The translations under genes were made by a program, and so were the position numbers. The notes below the pieces were generated by a model that was given only the letters and a program-made list of their open reading frames with translations, did not search any database and was not told the origin of the DNA. 64,000 bases of DNA from VYFG01 sp965248685. Lineage in GTDB: Bacteria; Pseudomonadota; Gammaproteobacteria; Arenicellales; Poriferihabitantaceae. Below, piece after piece: positions 26,347-34,113 of this stretch (positions are counted from its first letter, which is position 1; each line of letters begins with the position of its first letter). The stretch covers positions 806,001-870,000 of the forward strand of contig CBDFKC010000002.1 of NCBI GenBank assembly GCA_965248685.1. The letters are read 5' to 3'.

Positions 26347-27006
26347 ATGAACAACCTTTGTCAACTCGACCATGTCGTCATGGCCGCCCGAAACATCGAT
26401 GAAGGCGTAGAATACCTTCGAGAATTAACTGGGCTCGAGATACCGCCGGGTGGATTTCACCCGATGATGGGAACCCATAATCATCTGATGCAGATTGGCC
26501 GCGGTGCTTTCTTCGAAATCATCGCGATTGACCCTGCCGCTCCGGCCCCCCAGAGGCCGCGCTGGTATGGACTCGACGATAATTCGCTACAGCAAACACT
26601 GTCCCCCCCAAGACTGATTACATGGGTTGTTAATACCGGAAATCTGGATACTTTGGTATCCCGGTCCGCCTACCAAACAGGTCCGGGAATTATGGTAACC
26701 CGGGGGAACCTTAACTGGCGACTAACCGTGGCGGAAGATGGCGGGATGCCAAATGGCGGACTGCTACCATCGATCATTCAGTGGCTGGAACCTGGTAACC
26801 CCTGCCCTGCCATGCCGGATCTCGGCTGTAAAATCCAGAAACTAAAGATTTTTCATCCTTACCCCAAATGGTACCAAAACCAGATAGATTCAATTTGTGC
26901 AATGCACTTGATTGAGTTGTTACCGCTACCAAAAGATACCCCGGGCTATTTTGAGCTCATGCTCGCAACCCCATCTGGTTCGATCACATTGAGCAGTACT
27001 CCATAA
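26347..27006 (+). CDS. VOC superfamily protein (glyoxalase_3-like)
   Basis: A 219-residue protein of the vicinal-oxygen-chelate fold. The opening LDHVVMAARNIDEGVEYLRELTGL is the standard first beta-alpha-beta unit with a metal-position histidine. HPMMGTHNHLMQIGRGAFFEIIAID gives two further potential ligands (His and Glu). Members of this subgroup (PF13468) are mostly uncharacterised. ATG at 26347, 14 bases after queG, and the aldolase follows after 20 bases, so it is probably co-transcribed with a carbonyl-metabolism gene. Substrate unknown. Confidence 0.8.
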   Translation: MNNLCQLDHVVMAARNIDEGVEYLRELTGLEIPPGGFHPMMGTHNHLMQIGRGAFFEIIAIDPAAPAPQRPRWYGLDDNSLQQTLSPPRLITWVVNTGNLDTLVSRSAYQTGPGIMVTRGNLNWRLTVAEDGGMPNGGLLPSIIQWLEPGNPCPAMPDLGCKIQKLKIFHPYPKWYQNQIDSICAMHLIELLPLPKDTPGYFELMLATPSGSITLSSTP

Positions 27007-27026
27007 CACAGATATCGATAACACCC

Positions 27027-27815
27027 ATGAATTGCTCTCTTAAAAAACGTCTTTTAAATGGCGACAAATTAACTGGTTGCTGGGTATCAATGTTTAATTC
27101 TATTGCCGCCGAGATATTGGCGAATGCCGGTTATGACACAGCAATTATTGATCTTGAACATGGACCTGGGAGCTTTCTCGACGCAATAACCATCATGCAA
27201 GCTTTGGAATATAAAGGTTGTTCCCCGGTAATCAGAACAACATCATCAAATATTACTGACATCAAACGTACCCTGGATATCGGTCCAAAGGGAATCATGG
27301 TACCCAATATCCGCAACGTTAAGGAAGCCGAGGCGGTTGTCCGGCATTGTCGCTATGGTCCAGCCGGAGACCGCGGTGCAGCACCAGGATATATCCGTGC
27401 CAATAACTATCATGGCTCTAAAGATTTGATTGAGAACTATCAGGCTTATATGCGAGAGGATTTTTTGCTGATCGTTCAGATTGAATCTGCTGAAGCAGTG
27501 AGGCAATTGGAAAAGATCGTGGAAATTGATGGAATCGATATGATTTTTATCGGTCCTGCAGATCTCTCCAGTTCCCTTGGCAAGCTGGGAGATTTCGCCT
27601 CCAAAGAGTTTATTGAAGCCTTTTCAAGAATTGAGTCGGTTTGTTTAAACGCTGGGAAATTACTCGGTACGATTCCTTTTTCTAATTGGGATCCAGCTCG
27701 GCTGTACCGTAATGGCCATCAACTGGTGGTCAGTGGCTCAGACTCGATGCTGCTGGCTCAGGCCGCTGGCGAGGACCGGCGTTTGCTATCCAAAGCGATA
27801 ATTAGCGCTACCTGA
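27027..27815 (+). CDS. HpcH/HpaI-type class II aldolase
   Basis: A metal-dependent pyruvate aldolase of 262 residues. Members cleave or form 2-keto-4-hydroxy acids such as 4-hydroxy-2-oxoheptane-1,7-dioate or 2-keto-3-deoxy-L-rhamnonate. The TIM-barrel motifs are visible: DLEHGPGSFLDAI (catalytic His), KGIMVPNIRNVKEAEAVV, GPAGDRGAAPGYIRANNY (Arg for the pyruvate carboxylate), IVQIESAEAV and FIGPADLSSSLG (Glu and Asp metal ligands). ATG at 27027. The gene ends four bases from the convergent yheU-like gene. Specific substrate cannot be read from sequence. Confidence 0.88.
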   Translation: MNCSLKKRLLNGDKLTGCWVSMFNSIAAEILANAGYDTAIIDLEHGPGSFLDAITIMQALEYKGCSPVIRTTSSNITDIKRTLDIGPKGIMVPNIRNVKEAEAVVRHCRYGPAGDRGAAPGYIRANNYHGSKDLIENYQAYMREDFLLIVQIESAEAVRQLEKIVEIDGIDMIFIGPADLSSSLGKLGDFASKEFIEAFSRIESVCLNAGKLLGTIPFSNWDPARLYRNGHQLVVSGSDSMLLAQAAGEDRRLLSKAIISAT

Positions 27816-27819
27816 CGAT

Positions 27820-28092
27820 CTAGTTAATTTTATTCTCACCCTCACTACCGGCTTCCGATTCCGCCTGGATCAACAAGCTTTCAACTTGGCTGGGAGACAG
27901 TAGCGTTGCTGATTCGCTCTCAGCATCCCAAAACAATATAGCTAACCCACTTTTAAGTTGATTGCGCGCGAAAGTGACTTTTTGCAACGTGGTTTTTTCT
28001 GTAACCCCGTAATCTGTACCATCCCTGGTTACGATTTCTTCCAACATCGCATCCAGCGTCGGTGCCGGAATTTCATTCCAGGGAATTTTCAT
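27820..28092 (-). CDS. yheU: YheU family protein (UPF0270)
   Basis: A 90-residue cytoplasmic protein of unknown function. It matches the YheU pattern: MKIPWNEIPAPTLDAMLEEIVTRDGTDYG at the front, then a repeated Lys/Gln helix (TLQKVTFARNQLKSG) and AILFWDAESESATLLS. The acidic C-terminal tail is longer than in E. coli YheU (72 residues). ATG at 28092, 18 bases after creatinase, so the two are one transcript. Nothing in the family suggests a creatine-related role. Confidence 0.85.
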   Translation of the reverse strand: MKIPWNEIPAPTLDAMLEEIVTRDGTDYGVTEKTTLQKVTFARNQLKSGLAILFWDAESESATLLSPSQVESLLIQAESEAGSEGENKIN

Positions 28093-28110
28093 AAACGCCG
28101 GGTTGATGTA

Positions 28111-29328
28111 TCAGTCAATAATATTGTGATCTGGACCATACGGAAAGCCAGTGATATTTTCCGCGCCGGTTTCGGTCACTACCAGAATATCATGTTCACG
28201 ATATCCGCCAGCACCGGCGTGCCCCTGAGGAATTGTTAACATCGGCTCAATGGAGACAACCATTCCAGGTTGCAGAACCGTGTCAACGTCTTCTCTAAGC
28301 TCAAGCCCTGCCTCTCGCCCATAGTAATGGGACAGAACGCCAAAAGAGTGGCCATACCCAAATGTTCGATATTGCAGTAAATCAAGAGTTTCAAAGTGTT
28401 GATTGATGGTATGGCAAATGTCACTGCAACTTTTTCCGGGAGCGATAAGAGACAGCCCCAGTTCATGGGCCTCTATATTTGCCTGCCAAATCGACAGGGA
28501 AACCGGATCAGGCTGTCCCAGAAACAGAGTCCGTTCCAACGCCGTGTAATACCCTGAAATCATTGGAAACGCATTGAGACTGAGTATATCTCCTGATTGC
28601 AGCTGGCGCGTGGTAACCGGATTGTGAGCGCCGTCAGTGTTCAATCCAGATTGAAACCAGACCCAGCTATCCCGTAGCTCACTGTCTGGATAGGATTGCG
28701 CAATAGCCAGCTCCATAGCGTCGCGTCCGGCCATGGCAATATCTATTTCGCGCTTACCAATAGCAATTGATTGGTGGATTGCCGCACCGCCGATATCTGC
28801 AATCCTGGCGCCGCCCTTTATCAGCGCAATTTCTTCGTCAGATTTGATCATGCGCAAATGCATAATCGATTCGTGCAGGTCAATCAATGCGGTATTTTCG
28901 AAGAAATCAGACAGGGTCTGGCGAGCGGCCAGGGTCAAATGATCACCTTCGATTCCAATTCTGGAGGGTGTTCCTGCCACCTCTCTGACGGCCCGCCAAA
29001 AGTTATCTCGTCTCCAATCTGTATAAACCAGATTATCACCAAAGCTGTGCCGCCCGGGTTGTCCAAAGTCAATATTCGCGGAAATGGTGGTGCAATGGTC
29101 AGCGGTAATAACGCAACCATATGGTCGCCCAAAACTACAGTAGAGAAATCCACTGTAATAAGCAATATTGTGCATTGAAGTAAGCAATACTGCAGATACC
29201 TCTGACGCCTCCATCACATTACGCAACTTATTCAGTCGCGACTGATATTCCTGGTCAGTAAAGGGGAGTGGCACGCGGGTGCCGTTGTCGGCAACGAAAA
29301 AATCAGGTCGAGTAGATACGGAAGTCAT
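28111..29328 (-). CDS. Creatinase (creatine amidinohydrolase)
   Basis: Hydrolyses creatine to sarcosine and urea. The 405-residue protein resembles Pseudomonas creatinase closely along its length: YYSGFLYCSFGRPYG, ISANIDFGQP, YTDWRRDN, MRMIKS-like LRMIKSDEE, GARIADIGGAA, WFQSGLNTDGAHNPVTTR with His235 equivalent to the catalytic His232, ALERTLFLG, YRTFGYGHSFG and SHYYGREAGLELRED. ATG at 29328 has a good AAGGTGA seven bases upstream; a TTG one codon earlier is ignored. Creatininase, sarcosine oxidase and urease are not in the window. Family call is firm; the physiological substrate could still be another guanidino or betaine compound. Confidence 0.93.
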   Translation of the reverse strand: MTSVSTRPDFFVADNGTRVPLPFTDQEYQSRLNKLRNVMEASEVSAVLLTSMHNIAYYSGFLYCSFGRPYGCVITADHCTTISANIDFGQPGRHSFGDNLVYTDWRRDNFWRAVREVAGTPSRIGIEGDHLTLAARQTLSDFFENTALIDLHESIMHLRMIKSDEEIALIKGGARIADIGGAAIHQSIAIGKREIDIAMAGRDAMELAIAQSYPDSELRDSWVWFQSGLNTDGAHNPVTTRQLQSGDILSLNAFPMISGYYTALERTLFLGQPDPVSLSIWQANIEAHELGLSLIAPGKSCSDICHTINQHFETLDLLQYRTFGYGHSFGVLSHYYGREAGLELREDVDTVLQPGMVVSIEPMLTIPQGHAGAGGYREHDILVVTETGAENITGFPYGPDHNIID

Positions 29329-29372
29329 CAAAAATCACCTTAGAATCACCGGAGACTTTGACTGTTACAAGG

Positions 29373-29394
29373 GCCCGGTAGTGTTCATCCGGGC
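29373..29394 (-). promoter_or_regulatory. GC-rich hairpin upstream of creatinase
   Basis: GCCCGG and CCGGGC form a perfect 6-bp stem with a ten-base loop about 45 bases before the creatinase ATG, inside a 283-base gap. No U-tract follows, so it is more likely a leader structure or an operator than a terminator. Nothing else recognisable lies in the gap. Confidence 0.25.
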
Positions 29395-29611
29395 GTTCAG
29401 GATGTCTTAATAACTGGGGTGGACACCCGGCAGTTTTCAGATGTGCTTTTAAGGAACGACGCCATCGCTCCAAATGCAAGGGGAATATATCGCGAAATTT
29501 TGTTTCCGATCAAGGGTGCTATCAACTTATTTGTTCCTGATTTAACCAGAATTTTCGGATTCAACAAGCGCCAACAAATTCGGAATTGGCCCCGTCTCGA
29601 ACAAAGACCAC

Positions 29612-30778
29612 TCAGGTAGAAAAGATTCTCTGAAAAAACCAGAACGCCCCGATCAGCGCGATCACAAGAGATGCGGGAATTGTCACCACCCGTCGATACC
29701 AGGGCTTGTTACGAAACCATATCCCAACCAGCAAAAAGCAGCCCAGAATGACACTTAACTGCCCCAGTTCCACCCCGACATTGAAAGATAGTAATGCGGT
29801 AACAAAAAATGAGCTGGCAATTCCTACTTCGGCCAGCACACCGGCGAAACCGAGGCCATGAAGCAGGCCAAAACCAAAAACAATAACTGGCCGCCATCGC
29901 TGTAGCTTGCTGGAGAAGATATTTTCCACGCAAACATAAACGATGGAAGCGGCAATCAATGGCTCAACAATTGAAGGAAAAATCTGAATTACCCCGCTTG
30001 CTCCCAAAGCCAGGGTGACTGTATGGGCCACGGTGAAGCTAGTAATCTGAATCAACAGCGGTCGCAGCATCGGGCTCAACAGGAACAATCCAACCACAAA
30101 TAGAATGTGGTCCAATCCCTTGGGTAGAATATGGGTAAATCCCACCACTAGGTAGTTGGTTAAAACGTCCCATGCCGATAATTTAATCTCTCCCGAAAGT
30201 GGGATTGGCTCGCTCACCTCACCCCCCTGAAGAAACGCGCTGTATCCCTCTACGTCTTCTTCGCTATCGATCTTGTTAACTCTGATGATGTTGGTCCCAT
30301 AGGCTTTGACCCAGGACCAAGTAACAGCGCCTCGGGGCATTTCTCCAACCGTCTTTAGGACGATCCGGCTGTCTCGCGCCAATTCCAGATCACCTACTTC
30401 GGCAACCTCGACCCTTGATACCGCATGCTGAACCCTGAGACCCTCTATATCGGTCACCTCGACTGCTTCGAGAAAACTGTCTTGAAAGCGGGAAAATGTC
30501 GCGGTTAGATCATGCGCGCTTAGAGCCCTCAACTGGTTATAGCGGGGCGCATTGTCGGATTCATCGGTGTCCTGATGTTCCGGGCTAATCTCCGCCATCA
30601 CCGCTTCAAGATTTAATCGGATATCAAGTTCATAACCGTTGGGATTCAGGTTTAAATTAATGATCGCCGGTCGGACTTCATGGGTAAATCCTGACACCGG
30701 CATCCAAAAGATAACGAGCGCTGACCATAGCAAAAGAACTACAGGCACGTTCTTCCTCATAGACGAATTTCTCAACAT
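29612..30778 (-). CDS. HupE/UreJ_2 family membrane protein
   Basis: A 388-residue inner-membrane protein. After a signal-like N-terminal segment (VPVVLLLWSALVIFW) comes a periplasmic beta-rich region of about 190 residues, then a C-terminal bundle of about seven membrane helices. GLDHILFVVGLFLLS, FTVAHTVTLALGASG and GLLHGLGFAGVL, with their histidines, are the HupE/UreJ_2 motifs linked to nickel or cobalt handling. ATG at 30778; an alternative Met at 30760 trims six residues. Two direct repeats sit immediately upstream. It is divergent from a DUF4198 gene that also belongs to families found near metal uptake. Substrate is inferred. Confidence 0.82.
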   Translation of the reverse strand: MLRNSSMRKNVPVVLLLWSALVIFWMPVSGFTHEVRPAIINLNLNPNGYELDIRLNLEAVMAEISPEHQDTDESDNAPRYNQLRALSAHDLTATFSRFQDSFLEAVEVTDIEGLRVQHAVSRVEVAEVGDLELARDSRIVLKTVGEMPRGAVTWSWVKAYGTNIIRVNKIDSEEDVEGYSAFLQGGEVSEPIPLSGEIKLSAWDVLTNYLVVGFTHILPKGLDHILFVVGLFLLSPMLRPLLIQITSFTVAHTVTLALGASGVIQIFPSIVEPLIAASIVYVCVENIFSSKLQRWRPVIVFGFGLLHGLGFAGVLAEVGIASSFFVTALLSFNVGVELGQLSVILGCFLLVGIWFRNKPWYRRVVTIPASLVIALIGAFWFFQRIFST

Positions 30779-30780
30779 TG

Positions 30781-30820
30781 GTATAGAAAAATGATCTGGA
30801 GTATAGAAATATGATCTGGG
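30781..30820. repeat. Two tandem 20-bp direct repeats before the HupE/UreJ-like gene
   Basis: GTATAGAAAAATGATCTGGA is followed at once by GTATAGAAATATGATCTGGG; the copies differ at two positions. The array ends two bases before the HupE/UreJ-like start codon. A 20-bp period is close to two turns of DNA, so a protein could bind both copies on one face. It may be an operator for the divergent metal-linked pair, or a simple slippage duplication. Confidence 0.6.
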
Positions 30821-30884
30821 TACTGCGATTTAACAGTTATTGCAACCAAAAATTACAAGTGCCGGCTTGTTTCGGTTGGTTAAT

Positions 30885-30913
30885 TTGCCCGATACATGCT
30901 CCGGTATTATGAT
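30885..30913 (+). promoter_or_regulatory. Candidate sigma70 promoter of the DUF4198 gene
   Basis: TTGCCC (30885-30890) and TATGAT (30908-30913) are separated by exactly 17 bases, with four and five of six consensus matches. Transcription would begin near 30920, leaving about 28 bases before the ATG at 30948. Confidence 0.55.
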
Positions 30914-30947
30914 AACGGGTTCTAGTGTAGTGTACTAAAAATATCGT

Positions 30948-31769
30948 ATGTCGAAATTACGCTGTTTCCGTTGGTTAAAAATCTATTCGCTGGATTTTCT
31001 TTTTTTTCTGCTGACTACCATAATCATAATCCAGTCTGCACCAGTTGACGCTCACGAAGCCTGGATTCAACCAACCGAATTTCGAGTTACTCCTGGGGAC
31101 TTTGTAAACGCACATATACGAGTGGGAAAGTTGTTTCGTGGCAATAGTCAGGTATATAACAAAGATAAAACCAAGTTGTTAGAAATTAGCACAGGAGATG
31201 ACCGCGAATCCATCAAAGGACGGTTAGGAGACCTACCAGCAATCCACTACAAAACTCGGCAAAGCGGTCTACATACCCTGACCTATCAATCGACTGGAAG
31301 TCGAATAATTTACGAAACCTGGGAGAAATTTGAGAAGTTTGCTAAAAAGGAAGGAGTTGACTGGATACTCCAGGAACATCGGAACAGGAACTATCCTGAA
31401 TCAGGGTTTCAAGAAAATTTCTATCGCTATGCAAAATCTCTGTTTATCGTTGGCACCCTGGATGGAGTCGATACGGCAATCGGACTGCCGCTAGAGCTGG
31501 TCGCGCTAAATAACCCCTATACCAACCCCAGCGCGGGTGTAGAGGTCCAATTATTATTGGCAGGCAGCCCCTACCCAGGGCAACAAGTATCGGTATTTCA
31601 TCGAGAAAAGGGTAAAGCTACCCAACGGCAAAATTTTCGTACTGACGCGCAAGGCAAGGCAGTTATCCCAATTGAACCCGGCCATCAATACTTATTAAAC
31701 GCAGTCCATATGGAACCTCAAAGAAAAAAAAGAATGCCCCGGTTTGGCAAAGCCACTGGGCTTCCCTAA
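30948..31769 (+). CDS. DUF4198 domain protein (secreted, metal-uptake-associated family)
   Basis: A 273-residue exported protein. The N-terminus has a hydrophobic segment (about 13-30) and an Ala-His cleavage zone (VDAHEAWIQPTEFRV). The mature protein starts with the HEAWIQP phrase typical of DUF4198, whose histidine would become N-terminal and could bind metal as in NikM-like components. The C-terminal third (NPSAGVEVQLLLAGSPYPGQQVSVFHREK) is the immunoglobulin-like DUF4198 fold. ATG at 30948 with a good upstream promoter. It faces away from the HupE/UreJ-like gene, supporting a joint role in metal acquisition by inference. Confidence 0.78.
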   Translation: MSKLRCFRWLKIYSLDFLFFLLTTIIIIQSAPVDAHEAWIQPTEFRVTPGDFVNAHIRVGKLFRGNSQVYNKDKTKLLEISTGDDRESIKGRLGDLPAIHYKTRQSGLHTLTYQSTGSRIIYETWEKFEKFAKKEGVDWILQEHRNRNYPESGFQENFYRYAKSLFIVGTLDGVDTAIGLPLELVALNNPYTNPSAGVEVQLLLAGSPYPGQQVSVFHREKGKATQRQNFRTDAQGKAVIPIEPGHQYLLNAVHMEPQRKKRMPRFGKATGLP

Positions 31770-31805
31770 CCTACCAAATCCTTCCATGATCAATTTATCA
31801 AGATC

Positions 31806-32255
31806 TTATTGGCCCACACTCTGATCAAGAACCCACAAAAGAACTAGGTAACGCCCGGTTTTACTCAAAGCGATCATCGCGGCTGAAGACCAAAAACTGA
31901 GTCGTATATAGCCTGCTGCCAGGCAAAGTGGATCTCCAATAATTGGCATCCAGGAAAGTAATAACACCGGCGTTCCCCATCGACGCACCCTTGTGAGAGA
32001 TTTGCCCTCGACCTTAAACCATTTTTCCAGACGTTGATGGAGTTTACTGCCAGATAGTCCCTTGCGCAGAAGATAGCCTATCCACCACGTGATGATGCCA
32101 CCAAGAGTATTTCCAATACTGGCAACAACAAGAAGCGAAGCAAGGGAATGCTGGTGTTCCCGCACCATCAAATACAGCAGACCTTCGACCCCTCCGGGTA
32201 CCAGGGTAGAAGCCAACAAGGAACCAAAGAACAATGCCCATAGGCCAGTAAACAT
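31806..32255 (-). CDS. yqaA: YqaA family inner-membrane protein (DedA/VTT-related)
   Basis: A 149-residue membrane protein with about four hydrophobic segments. The STLVPGGVEGLLYLMV, IGNTLGGIITWWIGYLL, LLLSWMPIIGDPLCLAAGYIRLSFW and ALSKTGRYLVLLW segments track E. coli YqaA closely; DedA-like proteins act in lipid transport. The ATG at 32255 is preferred over a TTG one codon earlier. It lies 28 bases after a small membrane protein, which follows GAPDH, and converges with the DUF4198 gene. Confidence 0.85.
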   Translation of the reverse strand: MFTGLWALFFGSLLASTLVPGGVEGLLYLMVREHQHSLASLLVVASIGNTLGGIITWWIGYLLRKGLSGSKLHQRLEKWFKVEGKSLTRVRRWGTPVLLLSWMPIIGDPLCLAAGYIRLSFWSSAAMIALSKTGRYLVLLWVLDQSVGQ

Positions 32256-32283
32256 CAACCGCTCCTACTCGCTCTGTAGCGAT

Positions 32284-32487
32284 CTATTGAGAACCGCCAG
32301 ATTGCTCCAGCGCTTTATCTAATTTGTCCTGATAAGCGTCCAGATCTTTTGTTATGCCACTCCTTATCTGGTTAGATCGATCAATGACCTGCTGTTTGGC
32401 GGTGGGTTTGGTCCCTAAAAATCCGGTGAATTTCACCGCAAATAGTAAAATTGCAACGACTACCAGCATACGTAGCAGCCATGCCAC
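32284..32487 (-). CDS. Small single-span membrane protein, unknown
   Basis: A 67-residue protein not recognised as a named family. It has one N-terminal hydrophobic helix (LLRMLVVVAILLFAVKF) followed by a charged region (RSNQIRSGITKDLDAYQDKLDKAL) that should form a helix or short coiled coil. It begins with GTG at 32487, four bases after the GAPDH stop, or with the ATG at 32469. The tight spacing and position before yqaA suggest a real gene in a three-gene operon. Confidence 0.65.
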   Translation of the reverse strand: MAWLLRMLVVVAILLFAVKFTGFLGTKPTAKQQVIDRSNQIRSGITKDLDAYQDKLDKALEQSGGSQ

Positions 32488-32491
32488 GTTA

Positions 32492-33931
32492 TCAGGCCGG
32501 TAGCGATGGTATATGCATTCCCACCATATGTCGCATCACCCGAATGACCTGGGTCGAATATCCATATTCATTGTCGTACCACACATATAATACGCAGCTA
32601 TCACCTTGTACAATGGTGGCAACCGAATCGAATATTGCCGGTTCCGGGGTTCCTACGTTATCGCTTGAAACCACTTCGGATGAGGCTGAATAAGCGATTT
32701 GCTCGCTCAAGGGTGAATCATGGGAAGTATCCCGCATGAAATTATTTAGCTCATCTCTTGTTGGAGCACGCTCTAGGTTTAGGTTCATCACCGCCAGGGA
32801 AACATTAGGGGTTGGGACCCTGATTGCATTTCCGGTCAGTTTCCCAGCTAACTCGGGCAGCGCCTTAGCGACCGCTTTAGCCGCACCTGTTGAAGTCAAC
32901 ACCATATTCAATGGAGCACTGCGACCACGTCGATCCGCCGAATGATAATTGTCAATCAGGTTCTGATCGTTGGTATAGGAATGCACCGTTTCGACATGAC
33001 CATTGACTATGCCGTATTGGTCGTTGATGACTTTAAGTATCGGAGTAATTGCGTTGGTGGTACAAGAGGCCGCGCAAACAATCTTATCGTCGCCAATCAT
33101 ATGGTCGTTCACGCCATAAACTATATTCGCAATATCACCTCCCGCCGGCGCGGTTAACAATACCTTGCTGGCACCCTTTGGCGTCAGGTGACGGGATAGT
33201 GCGGCTTCATCCTTAAATTTCCCGGTGTTATCGACGATCAATGCATTGTTAATTCCGTACTCAGTATAATCAATATCTTCCGGCTGATCCGCATAAATAA
33301 TATTAATATAATTGCCGTTTGCGATAAGCGCCGCATTTTCCTGATCCACGGTTATCGAACCGTTAAACGGACCGTGGATGGAATCCCGTCGCAACAAGCT
33401 AGCGCGTTTTTCCACATCTCCTTCACGCCCCCCGCGAACCACTATTGCCCGTAAACGAAGTTTATTACTGGCGGTGGTTCTTTCAATCAGAAGACGCGCG
33501 AGGATTCTGCCAATTCTTCCGAAGCCATATAGCACCACATCCTGGGGCTGGGGCAGTAAGTTTGGATCACTGTCGATTATTGAACTGAGCTCCTGAATCA
33601 GGAATGCTTCTAGGGATTGCCCTTCGGTATTGGAATAGGCATGGGCAAGCTGGCCAATATCCACTCTGGATGCACCAAGCTGCATTTTCTTCATATAGTC
33701 CAGCACGCTACTGGTATCGTCCAGAGTAGGCGTTTTCCCAACCATAGTGCGTCCCGATTTATGCGCTTTAATGATGTCAATAACCGAAGCGTTCATCAGC
33801 TTACGTCCGAACACGGTGACGATCACCCCCTGATCACGATACATATGCCCAACGGTAGGAATCATCAGTTCGGCAAGGTGCTGGTCTTTTATATAGGCTT
33901 CCAGATAAGCCTCATGGTTACCACTCGTCAC
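32492..33931 (-). CDS. gap: Glyceraldehyde-3-phosphate dehydrogenase, long form with N-terminal extension
   Basis: A type I GAPDH in which the dehydrogenase domain begins only at about residue 130. VLYGFGRIGRILAR (133-146) binds NAD(P), Cys290 in CAASCTTNAI is catalytic, and HSYTNDQNLIDNYHSADRRGRSA and WYDNEYGYSTQV complete the site. The first 125 residues (LAELMIPTVGHMYRDQGVIVTVFGRKL) resemble the extension of Pseudomonas PA3001-type GAPDH, often considered gluconeogenic. The start is GTG at 33931. It leads an operon with a small membrane protein and yqaA, and is divergent from nadE, an NAD-synthesis gene. Confidence 0.93.
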   Translation of the reverse strand: MTSGNHEAYLEAYIKDQHLAELMIPTVGHMYRDQGVIVTVFGRKLMNASVIDIIKAHKSGRTMVGKTPTLDDTSSVLDYMKKMQLGASRVDIGQLAHAYSNTEGQSLEAFLIQELSSIIDSDPNLLPQPQDVVLYGFGRIGRILARLLIERTTASNKLRLRAIVVRGGREGDVEKRASLLRRDSIHGPFNGSITVDQENAALIANGNYINIIYADQPEDIDYTEYGINNALIVDNTGKFKDEAALSRHLTPKGASKVLLTAPAGGDIANIVYGVNDHMIGDDKIVCAASCTTNAITPILKVINDQYGIVNGHVETVHSYTNDQNLIDNYHSADRRGRSAPLNMVLTSTGAAKAVAKALPELAGKLTGNAIRVPTPNVSLAVMNLNLERAPTRDELNNFMRDTSHDSPLSEQIAYSASSEVVSSDNVGTPEPAIFDSVATIVQGDSCVLYVWYDNEYGYSTQVIRVMRHMVGMHIPSLPA

Positions 33932-34113
33932 GTTAATATTAAATACAAAAATTAAAAAATTGGGGCCGTATTATCGCTTAAATCAAGTCCAATTTCAGTC
34001 ACCAATTGATCGTGGTCGTGCACAATAAAGTGCGCATAACGACACCCGGGAGGAGAAATTCAAGCGATAGGGTAAAATCTGGCGCTTAGCAACTGGAATT
34101 GAACCGATCTACC

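Noticed and set aside
29419..29619. 66-codon plus-strand frame in the gap before the HupE/UreJ-like gene
   Set aside because: GTG start without ribosome-binding site, no recognisable motif, and it overlaps the 3' end of the opposite gene.
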